Shown in pieces: positions 50,837-60,638 of a stretch of 64,000 bases of DNA. This stretch comes from Acinetobacter pittii ATCC 19004 = CIP 70.29 (GTDB lineage: Bacteria > Pseudomonadota > Gammaproteobacteria > Pseudomonadales > Moraxellaceae), in the NCBI RefSeq assembly GCF_000369045.1, contig NZ_KB849786.1, positions 1,037,906-1,101,905 of the forward strand. Reading direction: 5' to 3'. The notes below the pieces were generated by a model. The model saw only the letters and a program-made list of their open reading frames with translations, was not told the origin of the DNA and did no database searches. The stretch's first letter is position 1; every line of letters begins with the position of its first letter. A program made the translations under genes and the position numbers.

Positions 50837-51982
50837 TTAATACAAGCTATGCGAGTTTGACTCGATATGTTTGTTAGTGATGACTCCCCACATTTTGTAA
50901 TAAGACCAACTGGTATAGATCAAAATAAGAGGAACAAAAATGCAGGCAGCAACCGTCATAACGCCTAAAGTAAGGTGACTTGATACAGCATCCCACATCG
51001 TCAAGCTAGAGTTAGGATTGATACTAGATGGAAGTAGGAATGGGAATAGGGCAAAACCAGCAGTTAAAATTGCTCCTACAATCATTAAACTTGTACCAGT
51101 AAAACTTAAGCCTGCTTTTACTTTTGAAGAAGCAAAAATTGCAATGATTGCGCCTAATATGGCAAGAACAGGGGCAATTTTAGTCACTGGATAGGTGCTG
51201 TAATTGTTCATCCAACCAGGATTGCTATTGGTAACCACTTCTTTAGCTAAAGGGTTAAGCGCAGTATTTGGGTCTATAGCAACAGCATAGCTATAACCTG
51301 GAACTTGCCCAAAATACAGCCATGCTCCAATTACAAGGAAACAAATTAAAAATATAATCGCCATAATTTGAGTGGCTTTGGCAGAGCGCTGTTTTAAAGC
51401 TTCATCAGTACGTAGCATGAGCCATGCACCGCCATGTGCACACAGCATAGACAGACTTACAACACCGCAAACTAAAGCAAAGGGGTTAAGAAGAGCAAAA
51501 AAGCTGCCTGTATATTCAGAGCGTAATGTGCTATCTAAACTAAAAGGAATGCCTAAAAATAAATTACCGAAGGCTACACCAAACACAAGCGCTGGAACAG
51601 CACCACCGATGCACAGACCCCAGTCCCAAGAGTTACGCCATTTGGTATTTTCAAGTTTAGAACGATAATCGAAACCTACAGGTCTTAGGAAAAGTGCAAA
51701 TAGAACCAACAACAGTGCCCAGTACATCCCCGAGAAAGCGACTGAGTAAACCATTGGCCATGCAGCAAATAGTGCCCCACCTGCCGTAATAAACCAGACC
51801 TGATTACCATCCCAGTGTGGGGCAATTGTATTGATTGCAGCACGGCGTTCGCTATCGGTTTTTCCAACGAAAGGCATGAGAGCCATAGACCCCATATCAA
51901 AGCCATCGGTAAGAGCAAAGCCTATGAGTAGTACACCAACTAACACCCACCAAATGATTTTCAATAATTCATATTCAATCAT
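50837..51982 (-). CDS. cydB: cytochrome d ubiquinol oxidase subunit II
   Basis: A 381-residue membrane subunit of bd oxidase: [55 protein letters not shown] and [12 protein letters not shown] are the family blocks. About eight helices. The start overlaps the cydA stop by four bases. Works with CydA in high-affinity terminal respiration of ubiquinol with O2. Confidence 0.97.
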   Translation of the reverse strand: MIEYELLKIIWWVLVGVLLIGFALTDGFDMGSMALMPFVGKTDSERRAAINTIAPHWDGNQVWFITAGGALFAAWPMVYSVAFSGMYWALLLVLFALFLRPVGFDYRSKLENTKWRNSWDWGLCIGGAVPALVFGVAFGNLFLGIPFSLDSTLRSEYTGSFFALLNPFALVCGVVSLSMLCAHGGAWLMLRTDEALKQRSAKATQIMAIIFLICFLVIGAWLYFGQVPGYSYAVAIDPNTALNPLAKEVVTNSNPGWMNNYSTYPVTKIAPVLAILGAIIAIFASSKVKAGLSFTGTSLMIVGAILTAGFALFPFLLPSSINPNSSLTMWDAVSSHLTLGVMTVAACIFVPLILIYTSWSYYKMWGVITNKHIESNSHSLY

Positions 51983-53568
51983 GATAAGGCCTCCCCATTA
52001 ACCGCTTCTTTCGGTTCTTGCTTTTCAAAATGATATTTGCCAGTGTGTAGAGAGCTTGGTCCTAAGCGAGCAAATTTGATCATTAAATACATTTCAATAA
52101 TCAAAAGAGCAGTGTAGAACGCTGCTAGCGCAATAATCGAACCCCATACGTCACCAGTACTTAAACTAGAAGTAGAGAGGTGGGTTGGTAGAATTTCACC
52201 AATTGACCATGGTTGACGACCGCCTTCAGCTACATACCAACCAGTTTGTGCAGCAATCCAAGGAAGCGGAAGAGCAAACAATGCATATTTTAGGAGCCAA
52301 GGTTTATTTTCAGCATTTCTTTTTGCTACAGCCCAAGTCGCTAAAATGAAAAGTAATAGCATTAAGAAACCTGAGGCAACCATTGCGCGGAAAGAGAAAA
52401 ATAGCGCTGTAACATTTGGAACAGTATCTTTTACAGCAGCTTTAATATTTTGCTCGCTTGCATCAACTACATTGGGTGCATATTTCTTAAGAAGTAGGCC
52501 ATAACCTAAATCTTTTTGATTTTTTTCAAAAGAGGCTAATAACTCTGGTGAACGATCACCTGCACGTAATTTTTCAAGTTCGGCATAGGCAAGCATACCG
52601 TTGCGAATACGGACTTCATGCTGTTGCATGAGATCTTTAAGACCAGTAACTTCTTTGGTTGTTGAACGAGTTGCAATTAAACCTAATGCATATGGAATTT
52701 TAACTGCGTAATCTGTCCGCATTTCTTCATGGTTTGGTACACCAAACAAAGTAAACGGAGCAGGAGCAGGGTGAGTATCCCATTCGGCTTCGATCGCTGC
52801 GAGTTTAGTTTTTTGAACATCACCGAGTTCATAGCCAGATTCATCACCTAACAGAATCACTGAAAGTGTAGATGCAAGACCGAAAATGGCAGCAATTGCA
52901 AATGAGCGACGTGCGAAAGGAAGATCACGTTTTTTAAGTAAGTAATAGCTTGAGATGGCAAGTACAAAAATTGCACCAGTTACATAGCCCGCAGAAACGG
53001 TATGTACGAATTTCACCTGAGCTACAGGATTAAAGATAAGTGCGCCGAAATCAACTAATTCCATACGCATGGTTTCAAAGTTAAATGCAGCACCTACTGG
53101 GTTTTGCATCCAACCATTCGCCACTAAAATCCAGAGTGCTGACATGTTAGAACCTAGAGCGACTAACCACGTTACGCCTAGATGCTGAACCTTACTTAAA
53201 CGGTCCCATCCGAAGAAGAATAAACCAATAAATGTAGACTCAAGAAAGAATGCCATAAGGCCTTCAATTGCTAATGGAGCACCAAAAATATCACCTACAT
53301 AGTGTGAGTAATAAGCCCAGTTTGTTCCAAATTGGAACTCCATTGTTAAGCCAGTTGTTACCCCTAACGCAAAGTTAATACCAAATAATTTTCCCCAAAA
53401 TTTAGTCATATCCTTGTAAATTTCTTTACCGGAAATGACATAAGTGGTTTCCATGATGGCAAGGATAAATGCCAAACCTAGAGTTAAAGGGACGAAAAGA
53501 AAGTGATACATTGCGGTCATCGCAAATTGAAACCGCGAAAGATCAACCACGCTTTCAGAAATCATCAA
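51979..53568 (-). CDS. cydA: cytochrome d ubiquinol oxidase subunit I
   Basis: The heme-bearing subunit. N-terminal [21 protein letters not shown] carries the heme ligand His. GRQPW appears in [19 protein letters not shown]. The hydrophilic Q-loop lies about residues 250-375. Length 529, as in long Q-loop (E. coli-type) enzymes. It overlaps cydP by 4 bp upstream and cydB by 4 bp downstream, so all are translationally coupled. Confidence 0.97.
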   Translation of the reverse strand: MMISESVVDLSRFQFAMTAMYHFLFVPLTLGLAFILAIMETTYVISGKEIYKDMTKFWGKLFGINFALGVTTGLTMEFQFGTNWAYYSHYVGDIFGAPLAIEGLMAFFLESTFIGLFFFGWDRLSKVQHLGVTWLVALGSNMSALWILVANGWMQNPVGAAFNFETMRMELVDFGALIFNPVAQVKFVHTVSAGYVTGAIFVLAISSYYLLKKRDLPFARRSFAIAAIFGLASTLSVILLGDESGYELGDVQKTKLAAIEAEWDTHPAPAPFTLFGVPNHEEMRTDYAVKIPYALGLIATRSTTKEVTGLKDLMQQHEVRIRNGMLAYAELEKLRAGDRSPELLASFEKNQKDLGYGLLLKKYAPNVVDASEQNIKAAVKDTVPNVTALFFSFRAMVASGFLMLLLFILATWAVAKRNAENKPWLLKYALFALPLPWIAAQTGWYVAEGGRQPWSIGEILPTHLSTSSLSTGDVWGSIIALAAFYTALLIIEMYLMIKFARLGPSSLHTGKYHFEKQEPKEAVNGEALS

Positions 53569-53759
53569 CGTGTCTCCTTAATGTGGGAAATATTATCGCC
53601 AGCAATATGCTCGGCGACCTGATTGTCAAAATTTTTGGGGATGGTGGGAGCATCAAACCAAATATGTTTGATCGTTAAGAGAAGCACTATTTTTATTATT
53701 AGAATAATAGTGATTTCTTTAACTAAACGACCATTAAGATTTTTAAAATTAAGGCTCAT
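53565..53759 (-). CDS. cydP: putative small oxidase subunit CydP
   Basis: A 64-residue single-span protein: basic N-terminus ([15 protein letters not shown]), one hydrophobic helix (~17-34, [19 protein letters not shown]), then DAPTIPKN. It fits the small CydP type found before cydA in Acinetobacter and related bacteria. It overlaps cydA by 4 bp and is the first gene of the operon. Whether it enters the oxidase complex is inferred from context. Confidence 0.8.
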   Translation of the reverse strand: MSLNFKNLNGRLVKEITIILIIKIVLLLTIKHIWFDAPTIPKNFDNQVAEHIAGDNISHIKETR

Positions 53760-54137
53760 AAATTAAACCTAATTTGATATTAATTTTATTATTAATCAAA
53801 ATATAATAAAAATAAACATTAAATATATTTTAAATGAATATTTAAATAATTAATTTATATAAAACAATTACTTAATATTTTAAAATAAATACTATACTAA
53901 AATAGTTTGAATTAATTATTAAATCCTACTAAAACACTTGTAAATAAAAATATTAAGTTGATTAAAATAGTTTGTTTTAATTTAATACCAACTAAAATGG
54001 TTGTATATTATATTTATAAATACTATTTCAAACTAAAAAAGTTGGAATAATAAATAATTAATTAAAAAGAAAATAATAAAATATAGACGTAATAAAGTCT
54101 GCAAAAAGCAGCAAGTAAATAGAATAGTAGTGAGAAT
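53760..54137. other. very AT-rich cyd upstream region
   Basis: 378 bp before cydP that is almost devoid of G/C. It includes TTTGAT (53773-53778) and ATCAAA (53795-53800) as an inverted pair with a 16-nt spacer, and the palindrome array at 53896-54046. No gene seen. Confidence 0.6.
53896..54046. promoter_or_regulatory. array of five related imperfect palindromes upstream of cyd
   Basis: Sites resembling ACTA-AAA-TAGT are centred at 53901 (ACTAAAATAGTTT), 53933 (ACTAAAACACTTG), 53966 (ATTAAAATAGTTT), 53996 (ACTAAAATGGTTG) and 54037 (ACTAAAAAAGTTG). Centre spacing is 32, 33, 30 and 41 bp. Sites 1 and 4 match the symmetric form best (5 of 6 arm bases). The near-constant three-turn spacing suggests binding on one face of DNA. 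The regulator is unknown. Confidence 0.5.
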
Positions 54138-54746
54138 TTAATCGGGGGCGAAAAGATCGTTTGATACAGAAATTTTCTTGGCTACATAATGGCTTTTATG
54201 CACTCTGACAAGGATAACCTGAGAGTATAATTCGAGTTCACCGTATTCTGGTTCGACTTGAACGTAGTGGAGTTGGCCAAATTCATCACGCACTCGCGCT
54301 TGGGCAGAAAACCCAGGTCTAGCATTACCACTGGAAACCGTCGCTAATCGTCCTAAAAGATTATAGTTTGTATGAGTAAGCTTTGGTTTAATTACTTGGT
54401 CAAGGCAGTGAATCATGAACACAGTAAAAAAGATTGCGATGACAAGGGCTGGTACGATTAAATAAAATGGTGAAATAAAATAATGCTGGATTGCAAAGAA
54501 AGAGAGCTGTAAAAAATAGCCTGCAAAACTAAAATTGATAAGTAAAAAAACGAAAATTAAAGCTTTAGAAAATTTAACGTTAAGTAGTGGTGAATTAGAA
54601 AGCCAAACAGGCGCAATTTTTTTGAGTAATTGACTTGGACGAAGACCAATATACATCCCAATGGTTTCTACCACGCTGAGTAATATCAAAGCCACTACAC
54701 TTAAGTGAAATGGCATAAGATAATAATTGAAAAAGAAATCAGCCAT
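54138..54746 (-). CDS. YqiJ-like membrane protein with OB-fold
   Basis: A 202-residue protein. Three membrane helices (~14-30, 60-80, 90-115) are followed by a soluble OB-fold C-terminal domain (~125-202; GRLATVSSGNARPGFSAQARVRDEFGQLHYVQVEPE...VILVRVHKSHYVA). This matches YqiJ, often encoded beside a flotillin (YqiK); no flotillin gene is adjacent here. The end of the gene faces the cyd palindrome region. Confidence 0.75.
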   Translation of the reverse strand: MADFFFNYYLMPFHLSVVALILLSVVETIGMYIGLRPSQLLKKIAPVWLSNSPLLNVKFSKALIFVFLLINFSFAGYFLQLSFFAIQHYFISPFYLIVPALVIAIFFTVFMIHCLDQVIKPKLTHTNYNLLGRLATVSSGNARPGFSAQARVRDEFGQLHYVQVEPEYGELELYSQVILVRVHKSHYVAKKISVSNDLFAPD

Positions 54747-54771
54747 GGCAGAAACTCTAATGTTGATCGCT

Positions 54772-55095
54772 TCAGTCTACGATATAGATACCGCCATCTG
54801 AATGTACTTTAATCTCAACTTTATTTAAAAAATCACCTAAACATGGTCCTGAGATACATTCGCCTGTTTCCACAGTGAATAAAGCACCATGGGTAGAACA
54901 TTGAATATATTCTTGGTCTTGATCAAGAAATTGATTTTCTAAATATTCAAGCTCTGTTTGCAAGTGAGGGCATAAATTTTGGTAAGCATAGAATGCGCCA
55001 TCACGTTGCGTAATGAAAATAGTCGTTCCTTGTAAAGTGTCAAAAGCTCTAGCTTCACGCTCAGGAACTTCTTCCGTCATACAGATCCTTTCCAT
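54772..55095 (-). CDS. Rieske [2Fe-2S] ferredoxin-like protein
   Basis: A 107-residue Rieske protein with both cluster motifs: CPHLQTEL (CxH) and CSTHGALFTVETGECISGPC (CxxH, plus Cys). Electron carrier or assembly role unknown. I chose ATG 55095 (MERICMTEEVPEREARAF), which lies one base past the stop of the kinase gene and gives the normal Rieske start; a downstream ATG (55080) with AAGGATCTG is an alternative. Coupled to the upstream kinase. Confidence 0.88.
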   Translation of the reverse strand: MERICMTEEVPEREARAFDTLQGTTIFITQRDGAFYAYQNLCPHLQTELEYLENQFLDQDQEYIQCSTHGALFTVETGECISGPCLGDFLNKVEIKVHSDGGIYIVD

Positions 55096-55096
55096 T

Positions 55097-56101
55097 TCAA
55101 GCACATTCCTTCTGAAAATTTTCAAGAAGTTTAGTATAATCATTAATTGCTAAACGTGGGCCAAATTGAGAAACAACTTCACTAGAAATTAAGACAGCTA
55201 ACTGTGCAGCAGCATTCAAATCTTGATGATGGTTTAGGGCGTATAGGAATGCGCCTGCAAATGCATCACCCGCACCATTGGTATCAACGGCTTCTACGTG
55301 GCGACCTGCCACATGGAAATGTTGAGTAGAGTTAGAAACTAAAGCACCTTTAGCACTTTGTGTAATGACTACTGTATGATTTTTAAAACGTAATTGAGCA
55401 AGAGCATCTTCAACAGTTGTTGTATTTGTATACATTAAGGCTTCTTGTTCATTACAAAATAGTAAATCTACGCCATCATCCATGAGCTCTTCTAAGCCTT
55501 CGCGAGCGTATTGCACCATGGCAGGATCTGAAAGAGATAAAGCAATCTTAACATCATTTGCTTTTGCAATTTCTCTGGCTTGTTTTACAGCTTTGCGCGC
55601 TGTTTCACTTGTAGAAAGATAACCTTCAATATAAAGCCATTTTGCTGTTTTTAACGGTTCAAAGTCGATTTGATCTTGAGAAAGTTCAGCAGTGATGCCT
55701 AAATAAGTATGCATTGTACGTTCAGAGTCAGGACTAATGAGTACCATGCAGGTACCTGTCACGCCTTCACTGATTGATTTTGGAGTGGTTTGGATGCCAG
55801 CTTCATTTAAACCTTGCAGATAAATTGAACCCAAATCATCGTTACCAACGCGGCAACCATAAAAAGCACTTCCACCTAATGCGCTAAAGGCTACAGTAGT
55901 ATTCGCAGCAGAACCACCACTTGCTTGACCTTTATAATCTTGATGCTGTTTTAACTCCCCATAAAGAGCAGATTGAGTGTCGCCATCGGACAACTGCATG
56001 GTGCCTTTTTGCAAACCTTGTTGACTAAGAAAATCATCAGACACTTTAAATTCTTGGTCGATTAATGCATTACCAATTGCAAAAAGATCTACAGTTGCCA
56101 T
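55097..56101 (-). CDS. PfkB-family sugar/adenosine kinase
   Basis: A PfkB kinase of ~334 residues: AIGNALIDQEFKVSDDFL, ASGGSAANTTVAFSALGG, YGCRVGNDDLG and the ATP/catalytic motif VDTNGAGDAFAGAFLYAL. It resembles adenosine kinase/ribokinase-type proteins encoded near rRNA or Fe-S genes in several gammaproteobacteria. The substrate is not readable. Start at 56101 (MATVDLFAIG); an ATG four codons upstream exists. Confidence 0.88.
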   Translation of the reverse strand: MATVDLFAIGNALIDQEFKVSDDFLSQQGLQKGTMQLSDGDTQSALYGELKQHQDYKGQASGGSAANTTVAFSALGGSAFYGCRVGNDDLGSIYLQGLNEAGIQTTPKSISEGVTGTCMVLISPDSERTMHTYLGITAELSQDQIDFEPLKTAKWLYIEGYLSTSETARKAVKQAREIAKANDVKIALSLSDPAMVQYAREGLEELMDDGVDLLFCNEQEALMYTNTTTVEDALAQLRFKNHTVVITQSAKGALVSNSTQHFHVAGRHVEAVDTNGAGDAFAGAFLYALNHHQDLNAAAQLAVLISSEVVSQFGPRLAINDYTKLLENFQKECA

Positions 56102-56483
56102 ATGTGTTGTCACAAAATAAAAAAATCAGGTTGCTAAGTTTACACCATTGCTTGGATTTGCTGTAGTTTGTTGAATAAAATTCAGTTAAATCAAAAATTA
56201 GTGGAAAAATATTGTTGTGTGAATATTCTTTAGATTCGAAAATAGCTCGTTAAGATAAAATTGATAAGCTTTTTAATTCAATGTCTATCATATACATAGA
56301 ATTAAAAGCTTTTGTTCTGTTAGGATAAAACATTCATGGCTATGTGTTTGATATCAAAGCTGTGCCAATGAAAACTAATACTCAACAAAAACATAGTATT
56401 TTACTTGGCTTTTGTTCGCCAATCTCAAGCTGACTCAGGCTATAATGAGACTTATTCACTTATCCGATATGTTAGGAGATCAC
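56102..56483. other. intergenic region with a large hairpin
   Basis: About 380 bp. A long stem AAGCTTTTTAATTC (56266-56279) / GAATTAAAAGCTT (56299-56311), with one bulge, encloses ATGT/ACAT. TATAAT (56441-56446) with upstream GG is a good -10 box for the M16 protease. Nothing else recognised. Confidence 0.5.
56441..56446 (+). promoter_or_regulatory. -10 element of the M16C protease gene
   Basis: Perfect TATAAT 38 bp before the chosen ATG (56484), with no strong -35 box; transcription would start near 56453. This makes the longer in-frame start at 56412 unlikely, since it would lie before the promoter. Confidence 0.6.
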
Positions 56484-59423
56484 ATGACTGTAGATGTCAC
56501 TGAAACCATTTCTCAAACTGTTCACCCTGCGTTTCAGTTGCTACGTCAGCACCATGTAGAAGCATTAGATATTTTAGTGTCTGAATATAAGCATAAAGTC
56601 ACAGGTGCGGTGCATTATCACTTGGCAACTGATTATGATGAAAATGTATTTCTTGTTGCTTTTAGAACCCAGCCTATGGACTCTAAAGGCACGGCACATA
56701 TTTTAGAACATACGGCTTTGTGTGGATCTGAAAAGTTTCCGGTACGTGATCCATTCTTTTTAATGATTCGTCGTTCTTTAAATACTTTTATGAACGCATT
56801 TACCGCAGCAGATTGGACAGCATATCCATTCGCTACTCAAAACAAAAAAGATTTTCAAAACTTACTTTCTGTTTATCTTGATGCGGCATTTGCTGCCAAT
56901 TTGAATCCACTTGATTTTGCTCAAGAAGGTATTCGTATTGAACTGGAAAATGGTCAACCTGTTTATAAAGGTGTTGTTTTTAATGAAATGAAAGGTGCGA
57001 TGAGTGCGCCGTCTGACCAACTTTATCATCAGTTGGCCCATCATTTATTTCCTGAAACGACTTACCATTACAACTCAGGCGGTGACCCGAAAGATATTCC
57101 TGATTTAACGTATGAGCAGTTAGTCGATTTTTATAAAGTACATTACCATCCAAGTAATGCTGTATTCATGACCTTTGGTAATCAGACAGCATATGAATTA
57201 CAAGAGCAATTTGAAAAACTAGCTCTACACAAGTTTTCTGCGGGAACAACTTTATACTCTAAGCCTGAAAAACGTTTAGCTGCACCAATTGAAGTAACAG
57301 AGAACTACGGTGTTGATAGTGATGATTTAAAAGATAAAACTTATCATGTTCTATCTTGGTTATTACCAGAAGCAAATGACATTAAATTGCGTTTAGGAAT
57401 GCGTTTAGTTGAAGGAATTTTATTAGAAAATTCGGCTTCGCCACTTCGTCATTACTTAGAAACTTGTGGTTATGCTCAATCTACAGGTCCATTAATGGGC
57501 GTAGACGATAGTAATTTTGAAATGACTTTCTACTGTGGTGTTCAAGGTTCAAATCCTGAACATGCGCAAAGCTTTAGAGATGGTGTTTTAAATATTCTGC
57601 GTGATGTTGCTGCTAAACCAATTGACAGTAATTTAGTCGATGCAATTTTGCATCAAATCGAGTTACATCAACGTGAAATTAATGGTGACGGCACACCTTA
57701 TGGTTTAAGTCTAATTTTAAATGGCTTAAGTGGTGCGATTCACCATAATGATCCAATCCAAATTTGGGATGTTGACAGCGCAATTGCACAAGTTAAAGAA
57801 GAGTTGAAAGACCCAATGTGGTTATCAAATCTGATTCAAACACATTTGCTCGACAACCCTCATCGCGTACAAATGACTTTAGTTCCAGACCCGACCAAGT
57901 CTGTAAAAGAGCAGGAAGCGGAAAAAGCTCGTTTAGCGGCTATTGGTGAAAAGCTAACAGATGCTGATAAGGCTGAAATCATTGCTAAGACTAAGGCTTT
58001 AGAGGAACGTCAGGACACTCCTGATAATCTTGAGTTATTGCCAAAAGTAGGTTTGGAAGATGTACCTGCTGACTTGCATATTGTGCAAGGTCAGTTACGC
58101 GAAATTATTTGTAATCGTATGGATACGCCGTTGAACTTGTACCATGCGGGTACTAACGGCATTTACTATCAACAAGTACTTATCCAGATCCCTGAAGATA
58201 TTGTGAAGTCACCTTACTTCAATTTGCTTTCTATTTTGATGGGTGAAGTAGGTGCAGGCGAATATGGCTATCTTGAACTACAAAACTTACAAACTGCTGT
58301 AAGTGGTGGTTTAGGAATGGGCGCTTCTTTACGTAGTAAAGTTGATGATAAAGATAAAATTAGTGCTTGGTTGACTTTAACGACTAAATCGTTGACTCAG
58401 AAATTTGATGCAATTCATTTATTAAAATTAGCATTTGAACATCTACGATTTGATGAGAAAGAACGAATTATCGAGTTACTGCAACAACGTAAAACACGTT
58501 GGCAATCTCGTCTCTCTGGATCAGGTCATAGCTATGCGATGCAGATTGCTTCTCGTAACATGAGTGCCTTGGCTCAACGTGACTATCAAAACACAGGTTT
58601 AGGTGCATTGAACTGGCTGGGTGAGCTTGTTACTAAAATTACTCAAGATGATGCCGCTTACGATGAGCTGATTGCAGAATTAAAACGTATTCATAGTAAG
58701 TTGTTGCAAGCACCTAAACAGTTCTTACTAGTGTGTGAAGAACATCAATCTGAACGTTTGGTTGAAGAAATCCAGAATGTTTGGGATAAATTGAATGTTG
58801 ATACAGCTACAACTGAGTTAACTCAAGTAGAACAAGCTAATGATAATAATCATGAAGCTTGGTTAATTCAGGCCAATGTTCAATTCTGTGCTTCTGCATA
58901 TCAAGCTGTAGAAGTATCGCATCCAGATGCGGCTCCATTAATGGTATTGGCAGCTTATTTACGTAACGGATTCTTGCACAGCGCTATCCGTGAAAAAGGT
59001 GGTGCTTATGGCGGCGGTGCTAGTTATGATGGAAATGCATGCTCATTCCGTTTCTTTAGCTATCGTGACCCACGTTTAGCAGAGACGTTTAAAGACTTTG
59101 AGGCAAGCGTGCAATGGTTATTAAATACAGAGCAACAACCTCATCAGCTTGAAGAAGCGATTCTTGGTTTAGTGGCAAGTATGGATAAACCAGGCTCTCC
59201 AGCGGGTGAAGCGATTACAGCATGTTATGCATTGTTGCATGCGAGAACACCAGCTTTCCGTCGTACTTTGCGTGAAAGATTGTTGCATGTAACATTGGAT
59301 GATTTAAAACGTGTTGCTCGTCAATATTTAGTAGAGCAAACTCCTGTAAAAGCTGTAGTTGCGCCATTTGCTAAGCGTGATGAATTGCAGCAATTAGGTT
59401 TTACCATTCAACAAGTTAATTAA
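56484..59423 (+). CDS. M16C insulinase-type metalloprotease (presequence protease-like)
   Basis: A 979-residue protease. Inverted zinc motif HILEH in GTAHILEHTALCGSEKFP near residue 70; the third ligand is a downstream Glu (ENGQPVYKGVVFNEMKGAMS). It has four M16 lobes (~25-970), as in the PreP/Cym1 subfamily that degrades free peptides. The second half has the R/Y pair region (REKGGAYGGGASYDGN). Start chosen at 56484: TTAGGAG seven bases before. No signal peptide, so probably cytoplasmic. pldA follows on the same strand. Confidence 0.93.
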   Translation: MTVDVTETISQTVHPAFQLLRQHHVEALDILVSEYKHKVTGAVHYHLATDYDENVFLVAFRTQPMDSKGTAHILEHTALCGSEKFPVRDPFFLMIRRSLNTFMNAFTAADWTAYPFATQNKKDFQNLLSVYLDAAFAANLNPLDFAQEGIRIELENGQPVYKGVVFNEMKGAMSAPSDQLYHQLAHHLFPETTYHYNSGGDPKDIPDLTYEQLVDFYKVHYHPSNAVFMTFGNQTAYELQEQFEKLALHKFSAGTTLYSKPEKRLAAPIEVTENYGVDSDDLKDKTYHVLSWLLPEANDIKLRLGMRLVEGILLENSASPLRHYLETCGYAQSTGPLMGVDDSNFEMTFYCGVQGSNPEHAQSFRDGVLNILRDVAAKPIDSNLVDAILHQIELHQREINGDGTPYGLSLILNGLSGAIHHNDPIQIWDVDSAIAQVKEELKDPMWLSNLIQTHLLDNPHRVQMTLVPDPTKSVKEQEAEKARLAAIGEKLTDADKAEIIAKTKALEERQDTPDNLELLPKVGLEDVPADLHIVQGQLREIICNRMDTPLNLYHAGTNGIYYQQVLIQIPEDIVKSPYFNLLSILMGEVGAGEYGYLELQNLQTAVSGGLGMGASLRSKVDDKDKISAWLTLTTKSLTQKFDAIHLLKLAFEHLRFDEKERIIELLQQRKTRWQSRLSGSGHSYAMQIASRNMSALAQRDYQNTGLGALNWLGELVTKITQDDAAYDELIAELKRIHSKLLQAPKQFLLVCEEHQSERLVEEIQNVWDKLNVDTATTELTQVEQANDNNHEAWLIQANVQFCASAYQAVEVSHPDAAPLMVLAAYLRNGFLHSAIREKGGAYGGGASYDGNACSFRFFSYRDPRLAETFKDFEASVQWLLNTEQQPHQLEEAILGLVASMDKPGSPAGEAITACYALLHARTPAFRRTLRERLLHVTLDDLKRVARQYLVEQTPVKAVVAPFAKRDELQQLGFTIQQVN

Positions 59424-59444
59424 AATAAAAATTGGAGATTGAAC

Positions 59445-60599
59445 ATGGCGTTCAAACAATTTGAACGCACATCTTTACAGCTAAGCATGGGAATCGTGCT
59501 TAGCTGTTTATGTGCGTCTGTAACATATGCTGATACCTTAGCTCCAGCAAACCCTGCCACAGTTGATGCATGTGTTGCTCTTGCTTCGAATGCCGATCGT
59601 CTGGCTTGTTACGACTCTGTATTTAAACCAGCAGCTCTACCTGTTGTGCAAGCCGCTGTAGTAGTACCTGAGCCTGTTAAAAAAATCGATCAGCCTGCTG
59701 TTCAACCAGAAACATTTAAAGAGAAGGTGGTAGAGACAGTTAGTAATATTAAAGTGATTGGTAAAGCACCTACACTTGAGCCTACTACTTCTTTGCTAGA
59801 TCAACGTTGGGAGTTATCTGAAAAAAGTAAACTCGGTGTTTGGAATATTCGTGCTTATCAGCCAGTCTATTTACTACCTGTATTTTGGACTAGTGACAAG
59901 AATGAATTCCCGAGTAGTCCAAATCCAAATAACACTGTAACGGATGCTCAGAATCTGAAATCAACAGAAAGTAAGTTTCAGATTTCTTTGAAAACCAAAG
60001 CTTGGGAAAATATTTTTGGAAATAATGGTGATTTGTGGGTAGGGTATACACAATCTTCACGCTGGCAGACGTTCAATGCTGAAGAATCTCGCCCATTCCG
60101 TGAAACGAACTATGAGCCAGAAGCAAGTTTAATGTTTAGAACGAACTACGAGTTGCTTGGTTTAGATGGGCGTTTGCTTGGAGTTACCTTAAACCATCAG
60201 TCAAATGGTCGCTCAGATCCATTATCTCGTAGCTGGAACCGTGTAATCTTTAATGTTGGATTGGAGCGTGGTAATTTTGCTTTAATGCTTCGTCCATGGA
60301 TTCGTCTTGAAGAAGATAGTAAAGATGATAATAATCCGGATATGGAAGATTACATTGGTCGTGGTGATTTAACAGCGTTTTATAAGTGGAAGCAGAATGA
60401 CTTCTCTTTAATGCTGCGTCATTCATTGAAAGGTGGTGATGACTCTCATGGTGCTGTGCAATTTGATTGGGCTTTTCCAATCAGTGGCAAGTTACGCGGA
60501 CATTTCCAGTTGTTTAACGGTTATGGTGAAAGCCTAATTGATTATAACCATCGAGCAACTTATGCTGGTTTGGGTGTATCGCTCTTGAATTGGTACTAA
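59445..60599 (+). CDS. pldA: outer membrane phospholipase A (OMPLA)
   Basis: PldA removes phospholipids from the outer leaflet of the outer membrane. A signal peptide (~1-28, ending TYA) is followed by an Asp/Cys-containing N-terminal segment, then the OMPLA barrel. The catalytic motif is NHQSNGRSDPLSRSWNR (His and Ser residues). It ends in an aromatic residue (NWY). Length 384 with a longer N-terminal part than E. coli PldA (289). GGAG 9 bp upstream supports ATG 59445. It probably shares the M16 transcript (21 bp gap). Confidence 0.95.
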   Translation: MAFKQFERTSLQLSMGIVLSCLCASVTYADTLAPANPATVDACVALASNADRLACYDSVFKPAALPVVQAAVVVPEPVKKIDQPAVQPETFKEKVVETVSNIKVIGKAPTLEPTTSLLDQRWELSEKSKLGVWNIRAYQPVYLLPVFWTSDKNEFPSSPNPNNTVTDAQNLKSTESKFQISLKTKAWENIFGNNGDLWVGYTQSSRWQTFNAEESRPFRETNYEPEASLMFRTNYELLGLDGRLLGVTLNHQSNGRSDPLSRSWNRVIFNVGLERGNFALMLRPWIRLEEDSKDDNNPDMEDYIGRGDLTAFYKWKQNDFSLMLRHSLKGGDDSHGAVQFDWAFPISGKLRGHFQLFNGYGESLIDYNHRATYAGLGVSLLNWY

Positions 60600-60608
60600 G
60601 AAGCTATA

Positions 60609-60637
60609 AGAAAAGCCGCTTTTAAAGCGGCTTTTTT
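60609..60637. terminator. bidirectional terminator (pldA / ktrB)
   Basis: AAAAGCCGCT-TTTA-AAGCGGCTTTTTT (60611-60637), lying between convergent pldA and ktrB. Confidence 0.92.
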
Positions 60638-60638
60638 A

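Noticed and set aside
53773..53800. FNR/ANR box before cyd (TTTGAT...ATCAAA)
   Set aside because: FNR sites have four bases between half sites; here the gap is 16, so the match is not convincing.
53821..53890. AT-rich tract as a replication origin
   Set aside because: No DnaA boxes, iterons or nearby dnaA/rep gene; simple AT-richness before an operon is adequate.
56412..56483. Longer N-terminus for the M16C protease
   Set aside because: The extra 24 residues would start before a TATAAT promoter box, and a TTAGGAG site directly precedes the ATG at 56484.
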